Origin: Capnocytophaga periodontitidis
GTDB taxonomy: Bacteria > Bacteroidota > Bacteroidia > Flavobacteriales > Flavobacteriaceae
Direction: 5' to 3'
NCBI RefSeq assembly: GCF_016126015.1
Contig: NZ_JAEFDB010000010.1
Coordinates: 45,395 to 109,394, forward strand
DNA: 64,000 nucleotides
Shown here: piece by piece, positions 9,278 to 18,161 of the stretch
How the letters are laid out: each line of letters starts with the position of its first letter
Position numbering within the stretch: the first letter of the stretch is position 1
Notes under the pieces: model-generated
Seen by the model: only the letters and a program-made list of their open reading frames with translations
Told to the model about the DNA's origin: nothing
Databases searched by the model: none
Made by a program: the position numbers and the translations under genes

Positions 9278-9309
9278 CTTGCTTTGTAAAAAACTAATTA
9301 CTAACTTTG
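9278..9309 (+). promoter_or_regulatory. Promoter of the small membrane protein genes
   Basis: CTTG at 9278-9281, 20 bases, then TAACTTTG at 9302-9309. It lies 26 bases before the ATG at 9336. Confidence 0.5.
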
Positions 9310-9335
9310 TAGCGGAATTTTAAAACCTTCATAAT

Positions 9336-9515
9336 ATGAAAAAATCTATACGTTATATATTGCTCACTATAGCCATTATATCATTTATTCCTATTTATAT
9401 GAATGGTTTTGCTGAATATCAACTCAATAAATGGTTAATAGCATTGTCATACACAGTGTTAGTTGGTAATATTTTTGTTATTGACTATTTTGTCAGTAAG
9501 AGAAAAAAGTATTAA
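9336..9515 (+). CDS. Small two-helix membrane protein
   Basis: A 59-residue open frame beginning MKKSIRYILLTIAIISFIP. It has two hydrophobic segments (about 6-22 and 32-52) and a basic tail SKRKKY. It has its own promoter and is followed 42 bases later by another small membrane protein. No known family; the call rests on promoter, start and composition. Confidence 0.6.
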   Translation: MKKSIRYILLTIAIISFIPIYMNGFAEYQLNKWLIALSYTVLVGNIFVIDYFVSKRKKY

Positions 9516-9557
9516 CTCACTTCAATCTCAATTTTTAATCTTAATACCTTATTTATT

Positions 9558-9758
9558 ATGAAACCTTTTTTAAGAAAAGATGTAAAAAGCGTCTTATTTG
9601 TGTTAGCAACCATCGGATTTTTTGTAGAAATAGCCTTTCTATGCTTTGCAAATTTAAATGGTAGAGATGTATTAAGCAATAGCCTTACAGCATTGGTATG
9701 TTTGCTTTCAGCTATTTCTATAGGTTTTGTTTTACAAAAAGAAAGACAACAAGAATAA
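9558..9758 (+). CDS. Small two-helix membrane protein
   Basis: A 66-residue protein with hydrophobic segments at about 11-29 (VLFVLATIGFFVEIAFLCF) and 40-58 (TALVCLLSAISIGFVL), a basic start and a polar tail KERQQE. It lies between the 59-residue membrane protein and a secreted protein on the same strand, with 40-75 base gaps, so probably one transcript. Function unknown. Confidence 0.65.
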   Translation: MKPFLRKDVKSVLFVLATIGFFVEIAFLCFANLNGRDVLSNSLTALVCLLSAISIGFVLQKERQQE

Positions 9759-9789
9759 TATTTGTTCATAAGTAACTCTATCTTCTCAA

Positions 9790-10476
9790 ATGAAACATCT
9801 TTTATTTATGCTAATATGTCTAGTGAATACCTCTTTTGCACAAAAAATAGATTTTTTTGAAAAATTAGATTTTAAAGATTTAGTTTTTTATGGAAAAGAA
9901 ATTAGTTTTGCTATGCAAATAACGGGTAATACCGAAAAAAGTTGTAAAGGGAATTTTAAAATTTCATCTAACACGTACGAAATAGAAAATTGCACTCTTA
10001 GCGAACAAGAACCTACTAATATAAAAGATATAAACCAGATTAAAGAATTACTAAAATTTGCTGTGCGTACCTCAAACGCTATGTATAGCTCTCTTTATCA
10101 ATATGATGCACATAATAAGGGAAAGTTTAAAACTTCTTATATGTCCGATAATACTTGGAAACTCACTTGTGCCGACAAGGCGACAAGAGAGATGATGCAG
10201 TTAAGTAAAAACGATAAATGTTATTTTATGGTCACCCTAAACGAAAAGGGGTATATTACTCAAATAAAATCGGTTATAGAGGGTATAAGGGAAGATATTG
10301 TGCATTATACAACGCAATATCTATCACCTGAAGATGCTGAAGCCTTAGGAGGAGCGATGGGCAAACTCTTTGTAGGCAATACTCTTGTAGCTTTTTTTAC
10401 TGATATAGAAGGTAAGTTTTTGGATAAACAGACTGGTAATACTCTCCATTTTCAATTAAAAACTAATCCATTATAA
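9790..10476 (+). CDS. Secreted protein of unknown function
   Basis: A 228-residue protein with a signal peptide (MKHLLFMLICLVNTSFAQ, cleavage after about residue 18). The mature part has three cysteines (about 46, 57 and 133) and alternating charged and strand-like segments, giving the look of a small periplasmic beta-rich domain. I recognise no family. It is third in a run of unknown AT-rich genes between the IS1595 remnant and rnz, a typical accessory setting. Confidence 0.75.
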   Translation: MKHLLFMLICLVNTSFAQKIDFFEKLDFKDLVFYGKEISFAMQITGNTEKSCKGNFKISSNTYEIENCTLSEQEPTNIKDINQIKELLKFAVRTSNAMYSSLYQYDAHNKGKFKTSYMSDNTWKLTCADKATREMMQLSKNDKCYFMVTLNEKGYITQIKSVIEGIREDIVHYTTQYLSPEDAEALGGAMGKLFVGNTLVAFFTDIEGKFLDKQTGNTLHFQLKTNPL

Positions 10477-10493
10477 AACCTTTTTTAACCTTT

Positions 10494-10705
10494 ATGAATC
10501 CCCGAAAACCAATTGTCATTATCACAATGCTATTGCTCGCTTTGGGCATACCATTTATGCTGTTATAGAATACCCTTACAATCAAGGGAAAATCGCTCTT
10601 TTTTTATCAGGAGTTTTATTCGTTATTCTTTTTTCAAAATTGTATTTCGATACTAAAAAGAAAAAGAAAATAATTGATTATTTCGCACTATTCTCTTCTT
10701 TTTAA
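10494..10705 (+). pseudogene. Frameshifted small membrane protein gene
   Basis: Frame one reads MNPRKPIVIITMLLLALGIP and stops at 10567-10569. The next frame continues with AVIEYPYNQGKIALFLSG, then VLFVILFSKLYFDTKKKKK, and ends at 10705. Joined, they give a two-helix small protein like its upstream neighbours, so a single-base slip near 10540-10560 is likely. The end of the frame abuts the MITE-like element at 10713. Confidence 0.55.
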
Positions 10706-10712
10706 CAAAGTA

Positions 10713-10860
10713 TTCGCATTTTAATAAACTACAAAAAATAGTAGGGTATATTAGATGTTTTCTCATTAAAAAATCACTTTTGCGGATTGCCTCCTTCCTT
10801 TTGGAAAGTTCGCGAGAGTGGAGTATGTGAAGGGAACGGGGGTTAGTCTTTTAAATGCAC
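10713..10860. repeat. MITE-like element, copy 1 (decayed)
   Basis: About 148 bp starting TTCGCATTTTAA and ending TTAAATGC. Internally it matches copy 2 at 11240-11419 along most of its length, including ACTACAAAAAATAGTAGG, CACTTTTGCGGATTGC and GAACGGGGGTTAG. Its right end supplies the ATG at 10855, so that codon is not a credible gene start. Confidence 0.65.
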
Positions 10861-10866
10861 ATTTTA

Positions 10867-11139
10867 ATGATGAAAATTCAAACTATAAACCTAATCAAGA
10901 GTAAGTTATTATTTCCTATATTAGGAATGTTTGTAGGCATTTTATTTTCTCTTTGTGAGGCAATAGTTGCTTACAGTGATACAGCTTCTCCAAGTGAGCC
11001 TATAAAAGAAATATTTTTCAATACAATATCAAATAACTTCTTTAATAAAAATACATTAGTTTATACATCTATGGGTATAGGAGCTGGATTACTATTAAAT
11101 CTTATAATAAGTATATTCAATAGAAAGAGAAGAGATTAA
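10867..11139 (+). CDS. Small two-helix membrane protein
   Basis: A 90-residue protein from the ATG pair at 10867/10870. An earlier ATG (10855) lies in the end of the repeat and is rejected. Hydrophobic segments at about residues 15-35 (LLFPILGMFVGILFSLCEA) and 65-82 (YTSMGIGAGLLLNLIISI) flank a soluble loop, and the tail is NRKRRD. No family recognised. It lies between two direct copies of a MITE-like element. Confidence 0.6.
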   Translation: MMKIQTINLIKSKLLFPILGMFVGILFSLCEAIVAYSDTASPSEPIKEIFFNTISNNFFNKNTLVYTSMGIGAGLLLNLIISIFNRKRRD

Positions 11140-11239
11140 CTTTTAGTTCTAACTATAAAAGAAGAACAAGGATAGAAAAAAGTGGAGGAATTATTGGTTC
11201 ATCAGGGGTAAAGTCTAATGGTTGCCTATTTTTTAACAC

Positions 11240-11419
11240 GGCATTCGCATTTAAGATAATAGGTTTATACTTTATTAATAAACTACAAAAAATAGTAGGA
11301 AATATTAGGTGTTTTCTCTTTAAAAAGTCACTTTTGCGGATTGCCCCCTTCCTTTCGGAAAGTCCGCGAGAGCGGAGTATGTGTGGAGAACGGGGGTTAG
11401 GCTTTTAAATGCGAACGCC
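11240..11419. mobile_element. MITE-like non-coding element, copy 2, with 15-bp terminal inverted repeats
   Basis: The left end GGCATTCGCATTTAA (11240-11254) and right end TTAAATGCGAACGCC (11405-11419) are inverted copies with one mismatch. The 180 bp between contain no gene and hold a GC-rich hairpin region around 11330-11375. A second copy lies at 10713-10860. A diverged relative of the core is in the thyA leader at 50449-50510. Confidence 0.65.
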
Positions 11420-11485
11420 CTCTTTTTTAATAGATTCCTTTGTCCTTTAAAATATTATTTATAATTTTGCGGGAAATTTGTACTA

Positions 11486-11797
11486 ATGAAAGAAACTACC
11501 GAAATTACCCTCAATAAATCACAACTTCCCTCTTGGCTGGCAACATTCAGCGCTACCCAAAAACCTCAGCATATTATCATTACACTACCCGAAGAGGAAC
11601 ATTGGCTCAAAAAAGACCTCAAACCGCTTGCTTCGTTTGCAAAACAGTACAGCCAACAACAAGCAAAATCAGTGGTGGTGGTGCAACGCGCTTTGGCTCT
11701 CGAAGATTTTGAACTCAGCCTGCACATCGCCCCTACCCTACAAGAAGCCTACGACCTTATTGAACTCGACGAAATAGAACGCGACTTATGGAAGTAA
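11486..11797 (+). CDS. Conserved protein of unknown function, coupled to rnz
   Basis: A 103-residue soluble protein with no signal peptide. It has an alternating alpha/beta pattern (HIIITLPEEE, SVVVVQRALALEDFE, LQEAYDLIELDEIERDLW) and its last 10 bases overlap the rnz start. The overlap implies translational coupling with ribonuclease Z. The strand-helix pattern could be a small STAS-like fold, but I cannot assign it. Confidence 0.75.
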   Translation: MKETTEITLNKSQLPSWLATFSATQKPQHIIITLPEEEHWLKKDLKPLASFAKQYSQQQAKSVVVVQRALALEDFELSLHIAPTLQEAYDLIELDEIERDLWK

Positions 11798-12702
11798 CTA
11801 TCTTAGGTTGCCACAGTGCGACCCCTCGCTCTAATGCCCGCCCCTCGGCTCAACTGCTCGAAATGCGCGGTCATCTGTTCCTCATCGATTGTGGAGAGGC
11901 TACCCAAATCGCTCTCCGCAATGCCAATGCTAAATTCTCCCGCATCAAGCACATCTTCATATCTCACCTCCACGGCGACCATTTCTATGGACTTTTCGGA
12001 CTTATTTCTACTTTCCAACTCCTTGGGCGTGAAGCCGAAATGCATATCTACGGACCTAAAGGCATCAAAGAAGCGGTGCTACTCGTGCTTAAACTCGGTG
12101 GGGCTTACACACCTTTCCCTTTGTATTTTCACGAACTATCTTCTAAAAATTCTGAACTCTTATACGAAGATGATAAAGTGCTGATACGCACTATCCCGTT
12201 GCAACACCGCGTCTATACCAATGGCTTCCTATTTCAAGAAAAAGAAGGTGAACGCCGTCTGAATATGGATGCTATTGCCCAATACCCCGAGATTGAAGTA
12301 TGTGATTACCAGAATATCAAAAATGGAAAAGACATTACTTTAGAGAATGGTAAAACTATTGCTAATACTGAGCTCACTTTCGAACCTCATCGCCCGCAAA
12401 GTTACGCCTATTGCAGCGACACTGTTTATTTAGAAGATTTAGCAACCGAAATACAAGGAACAAGGGTGATTTACCACGAATCTACTTTCTTGAAAATCAA
12501 CGAAGAACTCGCTGCCAAAACAATGCACGCTACCGCCTACCAAGCAGGGCTTGTCGCCAAAAATGCTCAGGCTGAAGCGCTTATTTTAGGGCACTACTCC
12601 TCTCGTTACCCCGATGTAAATATGTTTAAACAGGAAGCGCAAGAGGTTTTTAAGAATGTTTTTTTAGCTGAAGACGGAAAAAAGTTTGTCTTTGAAAATT
12701 AG
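11788..12702 (+). CDS. rnz: Ribonuclease Z (tRNA 3'-processing endonuclease)
   Basis: A 304-residue short-form RNase Z, a cytosolic zinc-dependent metallo-beta-lactamase-fold enzyme that removes 3' trailers from tRNA precursors. The zinc motif HLHGDH is at residues 60-65, preceded by LIDCGEATQIAL. Later ligands are in YCSDTVY, in the AMHATA histidine and in LILGHYSSRY. Length is typical. It overlaps the 103-residue upstream gene by 10 bases. Confidence 0.96.
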   Translation: MEVTILGCHSATPRSNARPSAQLLEMRGHLFLIDCGEATQIALRNANAKFSRIKHIFISHLHGDHFYGLFGLISTFQLLGREAEMHIYGPKGIKEAVLLVLKLGGAYTPFPLYFHELSSKNSELLYEDDKVLIRTIPLQHRVYTNGFLFQEKEGERRLNMDAIAQYPEIEVCDYQNIKNGKDITLENGKTIANTELTFEPHRPQSYAYCSDTVYLEDLATEIQGTRVIYHESTFLKINEELAAKTMHATAYQAGLVAKNAQAEALILGHYSSRYPDVNMFKQEAQEVFKNVFLAEDGKKFVFEN

Positions 12703-12760
12703 CATTGGCACTGTTTTTGAGGAAATTGCCAACTGAAAAACTAATTATCAACAACAGCAA

Positions 12761-13921
12761 ATGAAAACCTATTTTTTTAGCCTTTTGGCAAGTATCTTCA
12801 CTTTGGGATGCGCTAACGGAACCGCTACTAACCAACAAGTTTCAACTAACAACAAGAACCTCAACACCGAGATGAAAGAACAAAATTACTCCAATGCTAA
12901 TACTACCGACATTTATTTCGCTGGAGGCTGCTTCTGGGGTACCGAACACTTTTTCAAGCAAATACGCGGAGTGCTCGCTACCGAAGTAGGTTATGCCAAT
13001 GGCAACCTCTCTCAAGCTCCTTCCTACCGCCAAGTGTGCGTGGGCGATACAGGTTTTGCCGAAACGGTAAAAGTTACCTACAACCCCCAACTCATCAACC
13101 TGAACCAACTACTCGACCTCTATTTCAAAATCATCGACCCTACTTCTCTCAACAAACAGGGTAACGACCGCGGCACCCAGTACCGCACGGGTATCTACTA
13201 TACAAATGAAGCTGAAAAACCTCTTATCGAGAAAGCTATTGCCATAGTGGCAAAACAATACTCCCAACCCATAGTGGTAGAGGTTCTTCCGCTAAAAAAC
13301 TTCTACAAAGCCGAAGAATATCATCAAGATTATTTAGACAAAAATCCACAAGGATATTGCCATATTTCACCCGCTTTGTTTGAGTTGGCTCGCCAAGCGA
13401 ATCCCGCTCCTGCCGAGAAGACTTTCAAAAAAGTTTCTAAAGCCGACCTCCGCAAGCAGCTCACCCCCGAACAGTACGCTGTAACCCAAGAAAGCGCTAC
13501 CGAGCGTCCGTTTGCTAATGCTTATTACGATGAGTTCCGCGAAGGTATTTACGTGGATATCACCACTGGTGAACCGCTTTTTGTCTCTACCGATAAGTTT
13601 GAATCGGGATGTGGATGGCCAAGCTTCTCTAAACCTATCGACAACAAGCTCATCGCTGAAAAAACAGATACTTCTCACAATATGACTCGTACCGAAGTGC
13701 GCAGCAAATTAGGCGATGCTCACTTAGGGCACGTGTTCAACGATGGGCCTAAAGATAAAGGCGGCTTGCGTTACTGTATCAACAGTGCATCGTTGCGCTT
13801 TATCCCTAAAGAAGATATGGAAAAAGAAGGTTATAGCCAATATCTTCCTTTATTAAACACTAAAAATACCCAAAACACTAAAAATAAAACTAAAACTACT
13901 AAGAAAAATAAGAAGAAATAA
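12761..13921 (+). CDS. msrAB: Bifunctional peptide methionine sulfoxide reductase, MsrA-MsrB fusion, lipoprotein
   Basis: A 386-residue fusion that repairs both methionine S-sulfoxide (MsrA) and R-sulfoxide (MsrB) in proteins. The MsrA domain (about 48-205) carries the catalytic motif GCFWG with C57. The MsrB domain (about 225-355) carries GCGWPSF and the catalytic C339 in LRYCINS. The N-terminus is a lipoprotein signal with lipobox C17 (FTLGC), placing it in the cell envelope. The C-terminus is an odd lysine- and threonine-rich tail of about 30 residues. The GDPD gene follows six bases later. Confidence 0.95.
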   Translation: MKTYFFSLLASIFTLGCANGTATNQQVSTNNKNLNTEMKEQNYSNANTTDIYFAGGCFWGTEHFFKQIRGVLATEVGYANGNLSQAPSYRQVCVGDTGFAETVKVTYNPQLINLNQLLDLYFKIIDPTSLNKQGNDRGTQYRTGIYYTNEAEKPLIEKAIAIVAKQYSQPIVVEVLPLKNFYKAEEYHQDYLDKNPQGYCHISPALFELARQANPAPAEKTFKKVSKADLRKQLTPEQYAVTQESATERPFANAYYDEFREGIYVDITTGEPLFVSTDKFESGCGWPSFSKPIDNKLIAEKTDTSHNMTRTEVRSKLGDAHLGHVFNDGPKDKGGLRYCINSASLRFIPKEDMEKEGYSQYLPLLNTKNTQNTKNKTKTTKKNKKK

Positions 13922-13927
13922 ACACTG

Positions 13928-14791
13928 ATGAAGAATTTTTTATCATTTATAGGACTCCTTTTTTGCGCCATAGCCTGCAAAAACGCTTCAGCTCCTGCAA
14001 CAGGACAGATTATCGCTCAGCAAGAGATTACAAACCAAATCTACTTTGCTGCCAAACCTATTGTATCGGCTCACCGCGGTGGCGGCGGCGAAGGTCTCAA
14101 AGGATACCCCGAAAACTGCTTGGAAAGCATTCAGTATCTTTCTACTAAGGGAGTGCACAGTTTTGAAATTGACATTTTTGAAAGTGCCGATGGTGATTTG
14201 CTTTTGATGCACGACAACAGTTTAGGTCGTACTGCAACGGGCAAAGGTGAAGTTTCGGCTATGTCTACCGCCGATTTACTCAAAGAAAATCTAAAAGATG
14301 AGTTCGGCAATGTAACTCAGTTTAAAATTCCTTATTTAAAAGATGTATTAGCGTGGTGTAAGGCCAATCACGGATACCTAATGCTCGATTTCAAAAAAGG
14401 AATTTCTTACCAAAAAGTAGTAGATTTAGTACGTGCTGAAGGTATGGAAGCCCAAGTGGTGCTCATCAGCTATAACACCGAACAAGCCAAAGCGCTCTAC
14501 AAAGTGGCTCCTGAGATGTTGCTCTCGGTAAGTGTGCGCAACAACGATGAGTTAGAACGTATATTGCAAACGGGTATCCCCAAAGAAAAATTGGTAGCTT
14601 TCACGGGTATCAAAGTAGCTCCCGATGCACTCTACCAACGTTTGAACAAACTGAAAATCCCAGCTATTTTGGGTACTTTAGGAAACTTGGACAAGCGTGC
14701 CGCAACTAAAGGTGACCATCTTTACAAAGAATGGGCGCAAAAAGGTATTCAAATTTTCTCTACCGATAGACCTCTTTCCCTTTCATTTTAA
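13928..14791 (+). CDS. Glycerophosphodiester phosphodiesterase-family lipoprotein
   Basis: A 287-residue GDPD-fold enzyme that hydrolyses glycerophosphodiesters to glycerol 3-phosphate and an alcohol. It has a lipobox at C17 (LFCAIAC). The active-site signature is VSAHRGGG followed by PENCLES, then SFEIDIFESADGDLLLMHD, giving the usual His, Glu-x-Asp and His residues. It is spaced six bases after msrAB, so co-transcribed. The stop overlaps that of the convergent DUF4130 gene by four bases. Confidence 0.9.
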   Translation: MKNFLSFIGLLFCAIACKNASAPATGQIIAQQEITNQIYFAAKPIVSAHRGGGGEGLKGYPENCLESIQYLSTKGVHSFEIDIFESADGDLLLMHDNSLGRTATGKGEVSAMSTADLLKENLKDEFGNVTQFKIPYLKDVLAWCKANHGYLMLDFKKGISYQKVVDLVRAEGMEAQVVLISYNTEQAKALYKVAPEMLLSVSVRNNDELERILQTGIPKEKLVAFTGIKVAPDALYQRLNKLKIPAILGTLGNLDKRAATKGDHLYKEWAQKGIQIFSTDRPLSLSF

Positions 14792-15525
14792 ACTTCGGGC
14801 AAGTACTGCCAATAACGCTTAGGCATATTCCTGAGCTGGTACTTGCTGTTCTTGCGTTCGGCTATGTTGATGTGCTGGAAATAGGTTTTCCAAAGCATTT
14901 CATAGCCGTCGGGCAGGGAGGTGGATAGCTTTCCAAAGTGTTTATCGGCGGGAGTAAAGGGAAAGACTTCTTCTAAATTGTAAGCAAAACCATAAGCGCG
15001 TTGCGGGTCGTAGAGCACCCACTGCTGGTCGGAAAATCTATTTTTGAAGTGAGGAACTACCAAAGCCAGCACATCGTACTCAGGAACTATTTTGGCAAAA
15101 TACAAATCGCCTACCTTCTCAAAACGCACAAACTCTTTCATACGGTGTACTTCTCTGCCTACACTTTTGGCAGCCTTTTGTATGGCAGCAATAGCCGTGT
15201 TCCCATAGTTTTCAAGTACTTGTTCTTCAGGGTGTTGTATCATCAACCGGATAGCGACTAATAGATAGTTTTCCATTCCCTCTTCTTCCGATAGGAAAGC
15301 CCTCAATACTATTGCTTTCCCTTCTTTCCCCCAACATTGTTCTATTTTGTTCAGCACACGCTCAGCCTTAGCTGCATCGGTGTATACGGTTATTGCTTCC
15401 TCAAACAGCGAAGGAGCAAATAGGTGTTGGGCAACGATAGCAACTTCCTCATAACGGTATTCAAAAACTACAAAAACCGCTGTGAGGAAGCCTTCAAAAG
15501 TACTATCGTATACTAAAATCTTCAA
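14788..15525 (-). CDS. DUF4130 (TIGR03915-type) protein, partner of a DNA-modification/repair radical SAM protein
   Basis: A 245-residue cytosolic protein starting MKILVYDSTFEGFLTAVFVV. The C-terminal ending YFQHINIAERKNSKYQLRNM and PKRYWQYLPE is characteristic of the DUF4130 / TIGR03915 family. Members are normally encoded beside a radical SAM protein (TIGR03916) of predicted DNA modification or repair function, and some are fused to a uracil-DNA-glycosylase domain; this one is not. Here the radical SAM partner is at 31507-32766, 16 kb away. The gene ends a tight leftward operon, two bases after the phosphoribosyltransferase. Confidence 0.88.
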   Translation of the reverse strand: MKILVYDSTFEGFLTAVFVVFEYRYEEVAIVAQHLFAPSLFEEAITVYTDAAKAERVLNKIEQCWGKEGKAIVLRAFLSEEEGMENYLLVAIRLMIQHPEEQVLENYGNTAIAAIQKAAKSVGREVHRMKEFVRFEKVGDLYFAKIVPEYDVLALVVPHFKNRFSDQQWVLYDPQRAYGFAYNLEEVFPFTPADKHFGKLSTSLPDGYEMLWKTYFQHINIAERKNSKYQLRNMPKRYWQYLPEV

Positions 15526-15527
15526 AA

Positions 15528-16331
15528 TTAAGGTGCTATTTTTAGTAAATTAGTTCTGTATTCAGCTATTTGGTGATAATTATTACTAATTGCCCATTCA
15601 AAAATCTCTTTTCGTTGGGTTTCGGTTATAGCTTTATATATTTTGTCAAATTCAGCTTCAGGAAGTAGTAAAATATACTTAACGATGCGCGTATTGAAAG
15701 CAAAACGCTCACTTTTCATCAGTCCAATAAGGTCAGCAGGAGTTTTGATAGCAAAATAATTGAAGTGATTTTCAATTTTAGGGTCTATATCCTTATTGGT
15801 AAGTTCGGCGTAGTACAAGAAAAAGAAATCGCCTTGTACGTTGTATTGTTTGAGAATGCGGTTCACGGTGTGTTCGTGGCTACCAGTGATTTTGATATCG
15901 TCAATAAGCAAGCAGCATTTCCCTTCTATAAAAGTGCGATCGATGTAATAAGTATCATTAGCAATGAGGTTTACGCGTTGTTCATAGCTCATATTGCCAT
16001 AATCCTGCACGTATGTTTGATTGCGGTGTATTTTGGCAGTTACGCAAGATTTGCGGTCGTGTTGAAAAAGAAAGTAGTTCAGTTCTTTCTTAAAATAATG
16101 ACACAGATAGTCGGATGCAGTAGGAATTGCGTAATACGGACTTGGCAAAAGCACAATTTCATCTTGTGCTAAAATGAAATCACTGTGCTGGGCGATAAAC
16201 CCAGCAAAGAGTTCTTTGCCAAATTGTTCGGCAACAGCTGTGTCGCCAAATTTAAATCTACTGTAGGCGGCTTCGCTAAAAGTACAAGCCTCGGCGCTCT
16301 CTATAGAGTGCAGACTAAAACGTTTATTCAT
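15528..16331 (-). CDS. Phosphoribosyltransferase-like protein
   Basis: A 267-residue soluble protein whose centre has a PRPP-loop-like segment, CCLLIDDIKITGSHEHT at about 142-158. It corresponds to the hydrophobic strand plus acidic pair and TG loop of type I phosphoribosyltransferases. The N-terminal part has VLLPSPYYAIPTASDYLCHY, a likely second nucleotide-site element. It lies 16 bases downstream of a HAD gene. PRTase-HAD pairs are described in tellurium-resistance (Ter) associated biosynthetic modules, but no terD/terB gene is visible here. The substrate is unknown. Confidence 0.7.
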   Translation of the reverse strand: MNKRFSLHSIESAEACTFSEAAYSRFKFGDTAVAEQFGKELFAGFIAQHSDFILAQDEIVLLPSPYYAIPTASDYLCHYFKKELNYFLFQHDRKSCVTAKIHRNQTYVQDYGNMSYEQRVNLIANDTYYIDRTFIEGKCCLLIDDIKITGSHEHTVNRILKQYNVQGDFFFLYYAELTNKDIDPKIENHFNYFAIKTPADLIGLMKSERFAFNTRIVKYILLLPEAEFDKIYKAITETQRKEIFEWAISNNYHQIAEYRTNLLKIAP

Positions 16332-16347
16332 TTAATTTAGATAAAAG

Positions 16348-17007
16348 TTAAGAGATAAGAAAGGCGCACAAACCTACATTGGTAGCACCTTGTATATCGG
16401 CAATAGGATTATCGCCTATGTGCAGCCACTGAGTTTTTTCAACGGGGCGCAAGGCGTTAGTAAGCTCATAAGCCTTCTGGAAAATCGCGGGGTTAGGTTT
16501 GGCAATTCCCTCCTCATCAGAATAGAGTTCAAACGAAAAATACGATGCTAATCCGTAGTACACCAATACCTTATGCAAGGTCTTCCCCTTAATGAAAGCC
16601 GTATTGCTCAACAGACTTATGGTCTTCCCTTGCGATTGAATTTCGGCGAAAAGCTCATCAATCTCAGGGTCTAATAGCTGAGGCATATAATGCAAAAAGA
16701 GAGTTTCCTGTTCTGCAAAACACGCTTCCCAATCAATCTTTTCATCTATGGGAACATTCAACAGCGTGAGTACTCTCTCAAAAAGCACTTGCTGAGGGAT
16801 GTGTAGCCCCGTGCGTTCACTTTCGGCATTAGCTTGCAAATCTACCGTACGTATCGCTTTGTGCACCTCTTCTAAAGGTGTAGTAATGCTAAAATAGTAG
16901 CGCAACCATCGGTCTCGTTGTTCTTTGAAAACAGGATGAGAACGGATGATTGTGAGCCACATATCAAATGAAAAGTGCTGGTATTTCTGTAGGTCGATAG
17001 TAGTCAT
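16348..17007 (-). CDS. HAD-superfamily protein with altered motif I
   Basis: A 219-residue haloacid-dehalogenase-fold protein. Motif II is the SLLSN block, motif III has the lysine in GIAKPNPAIFQKA, and motif IV is LHIGDNPIADIQGA. Motif I reads SFDMWLT, so the nucleophile Asp is present but the second Asp of DxD is Trp. Classical phosphatases need that second Asp, so hydrolase activity is uncertain. Its start overlaps the stop of the peroxidase gene by one base and it precedes the PRTase-like gene. Confidence 0.8.
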   Translation of the reverse strand: MTTIDLQKYQHFSFDMWLTIIRSHPVFKEQRDRWLRYYFSITTPLEEVHKAIRTVDLQANAESERTGLHIPQQVLFERVLTLLNVPIDEKIDWEACFAEQETLFLHYMPQLLDPEIDELFAEIQSQGKTISLLSNTAFIKGKTLHKVLVYYGLASYFSFELYSDEEGIAKPNPAIFQKAYELTNALRPVEKTQWLHIGDNPIADIQGATNVGLCAFLIS

Positions 17008-18152
17008 TATTGGGGGAGTTCGGGCATTCGTTCGTGATAAGCCGGTGAAGAAAGTGTTTTGAGGAAAGCTACCAAGGCTTCTTTTTCCTTTCTACTGAGG
17101 TTCAGAGGCTGCAATAGGCGGTCGGTAGTAGGGAAAAGCGTATCTTTTTTTTGGTTTTCGCGAGGTTCAGGGCGTGGCATTCCTATGTTGTACATCTCCA
17201 CAACCCCCTCAAGGTCGGGCATAAAGCCATTGTGCATATAAGGGGCAGTGCGTGCCACCTCTCTAAGCGATGGTGTTCTAAAGCTCCCCACATCTTCTTT
17301 CTTTTTAGAGTGTTTGTACTTGCCTAAATCCTCGTACATACGTCCGTAATAGGAAAGTCCCACATTGTGAAACTGGTTATCGGAGAACAGAGGGGTATTG
17401 TGACAATTGATGCAGCGCGCTTTGGTGCGGAAAAGGTGTAAGCCTACAACTTCCTCATCGGTGAAGCGTTTTTTATCCCCACTGATAAAGCGGTCGAATT
17501 TGCTTTTGCCACTCACAATAGTGCGTTCGTAGGTAGCGATAGCTTGGGTAATACGTTCGATAGTTATCTTATCGTCACCAAAAGCCTTTACAAAGTAAGG
17601 TTTGTAGCCTTTAATTTTGCGAATGCGTTTTACCGATAAATCTTGGGTAGAGTGCATTTCCACGGGGTCGGTCATAGGACCTAAGGCTTGAGCTTCTAAA
17701 GTAGCAGCCCTACCGTCCCAAAAGAACGAAGTATAATAGCTCGTGTTGAGAATAGTCATTGCGTTGCGTACCCCCATACGGCGGTTATGTCCAAACGACA
17801 CACTGCGACCGTCGCCCCAGCCCAATTGAGAATCGTGACAAGAAGCGCAGGATATTTGTGTTGAACGCGACAAACGGGGGTCGAAAAAGAGCAGTTTGCC
17901 CAGCGTTTTTTTATCTTCGGAGAAAGGATTATCAGTGGGAAAAGGTATTGGAGGTAATGAGCCTATATCTTGAAAACCAGCTACAAGAGTGCTGTCTAAG
18001 GTAGGAGCTTCCCATTTTGTAGGGTCGCCAGAGCTATACATCGTTCGCAGTTGAGCGATATATTCGGGGTCGGTGAAGATATCGTCTTTATGGCGTAGTG
18101 TAAAAGCCAAAAGAGCTAAAATACCAAGTATGATAAGAGGAATTTTCTTCAT
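17007..18152 (-). CDS. Dihaem cytochrome c peroxidase (CcpA/MauG family)
   Basis: A 381-residue periplasmic protein with an N-terminal signal anchor (IPLIILGILALLAFTL) and two haem c motifs, CASCH near residue 104 and CINCH near residue 247. The segments FFDPRLS, FWDGRAATLEAQALGP and SFRTPSLREVARTAPYMHNG are typical of bacterial dihaem peroxidases, which reduce hydrogen peroxide using cytochrome c electrons. It sits between rfbD and the HAD gene in one tight operon. System II cytochrome c maturation genes are at 38370-40412. Confidence 0.93.
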   Translation of the reverse strand: MKKIPLIILGILALLAFTLRHKDDIFTDPEYIAQLRTMYSSGDPTKWEAPTLDSTLVAGFQDIGSLPPIPFPTDNPFSEDKKTLGKLLFFDPRLSRSTQISCASCHDSQLGWGDGRSVSFGHNRRMGVRNAMTILNTSYYTSFFWDGRAATLEAQALGPMTDPVEMHSTQDLSVKRIRKIKGYKPYFVKAFGDDKITIERITQAIATYERTIVSGKSKFDRFISGDKKRFTDEEVVGLHLFRTKARCINCHNTPLFSDNQFHNVGLSYYGRMYEDLGKYKHSKKKEDVGSFRTPSLREVARTAPYMHNGFMPDLEGVVEMYNIGMPRPEPRENQKKDTLFPTTDRLLQPLNLSRKEKEALVAFLKTLSSPAYHERMPELPQ

Positions 18153-18161
18153 AGAGAAATG

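Noticed and set aside
10855..10866. Upstream ATG for the 90-residue membrane protein
   Set aside because: It is in the right end of the MITE-like repeat; the ATG pair at 10867/10870 begins a better N-terminus.
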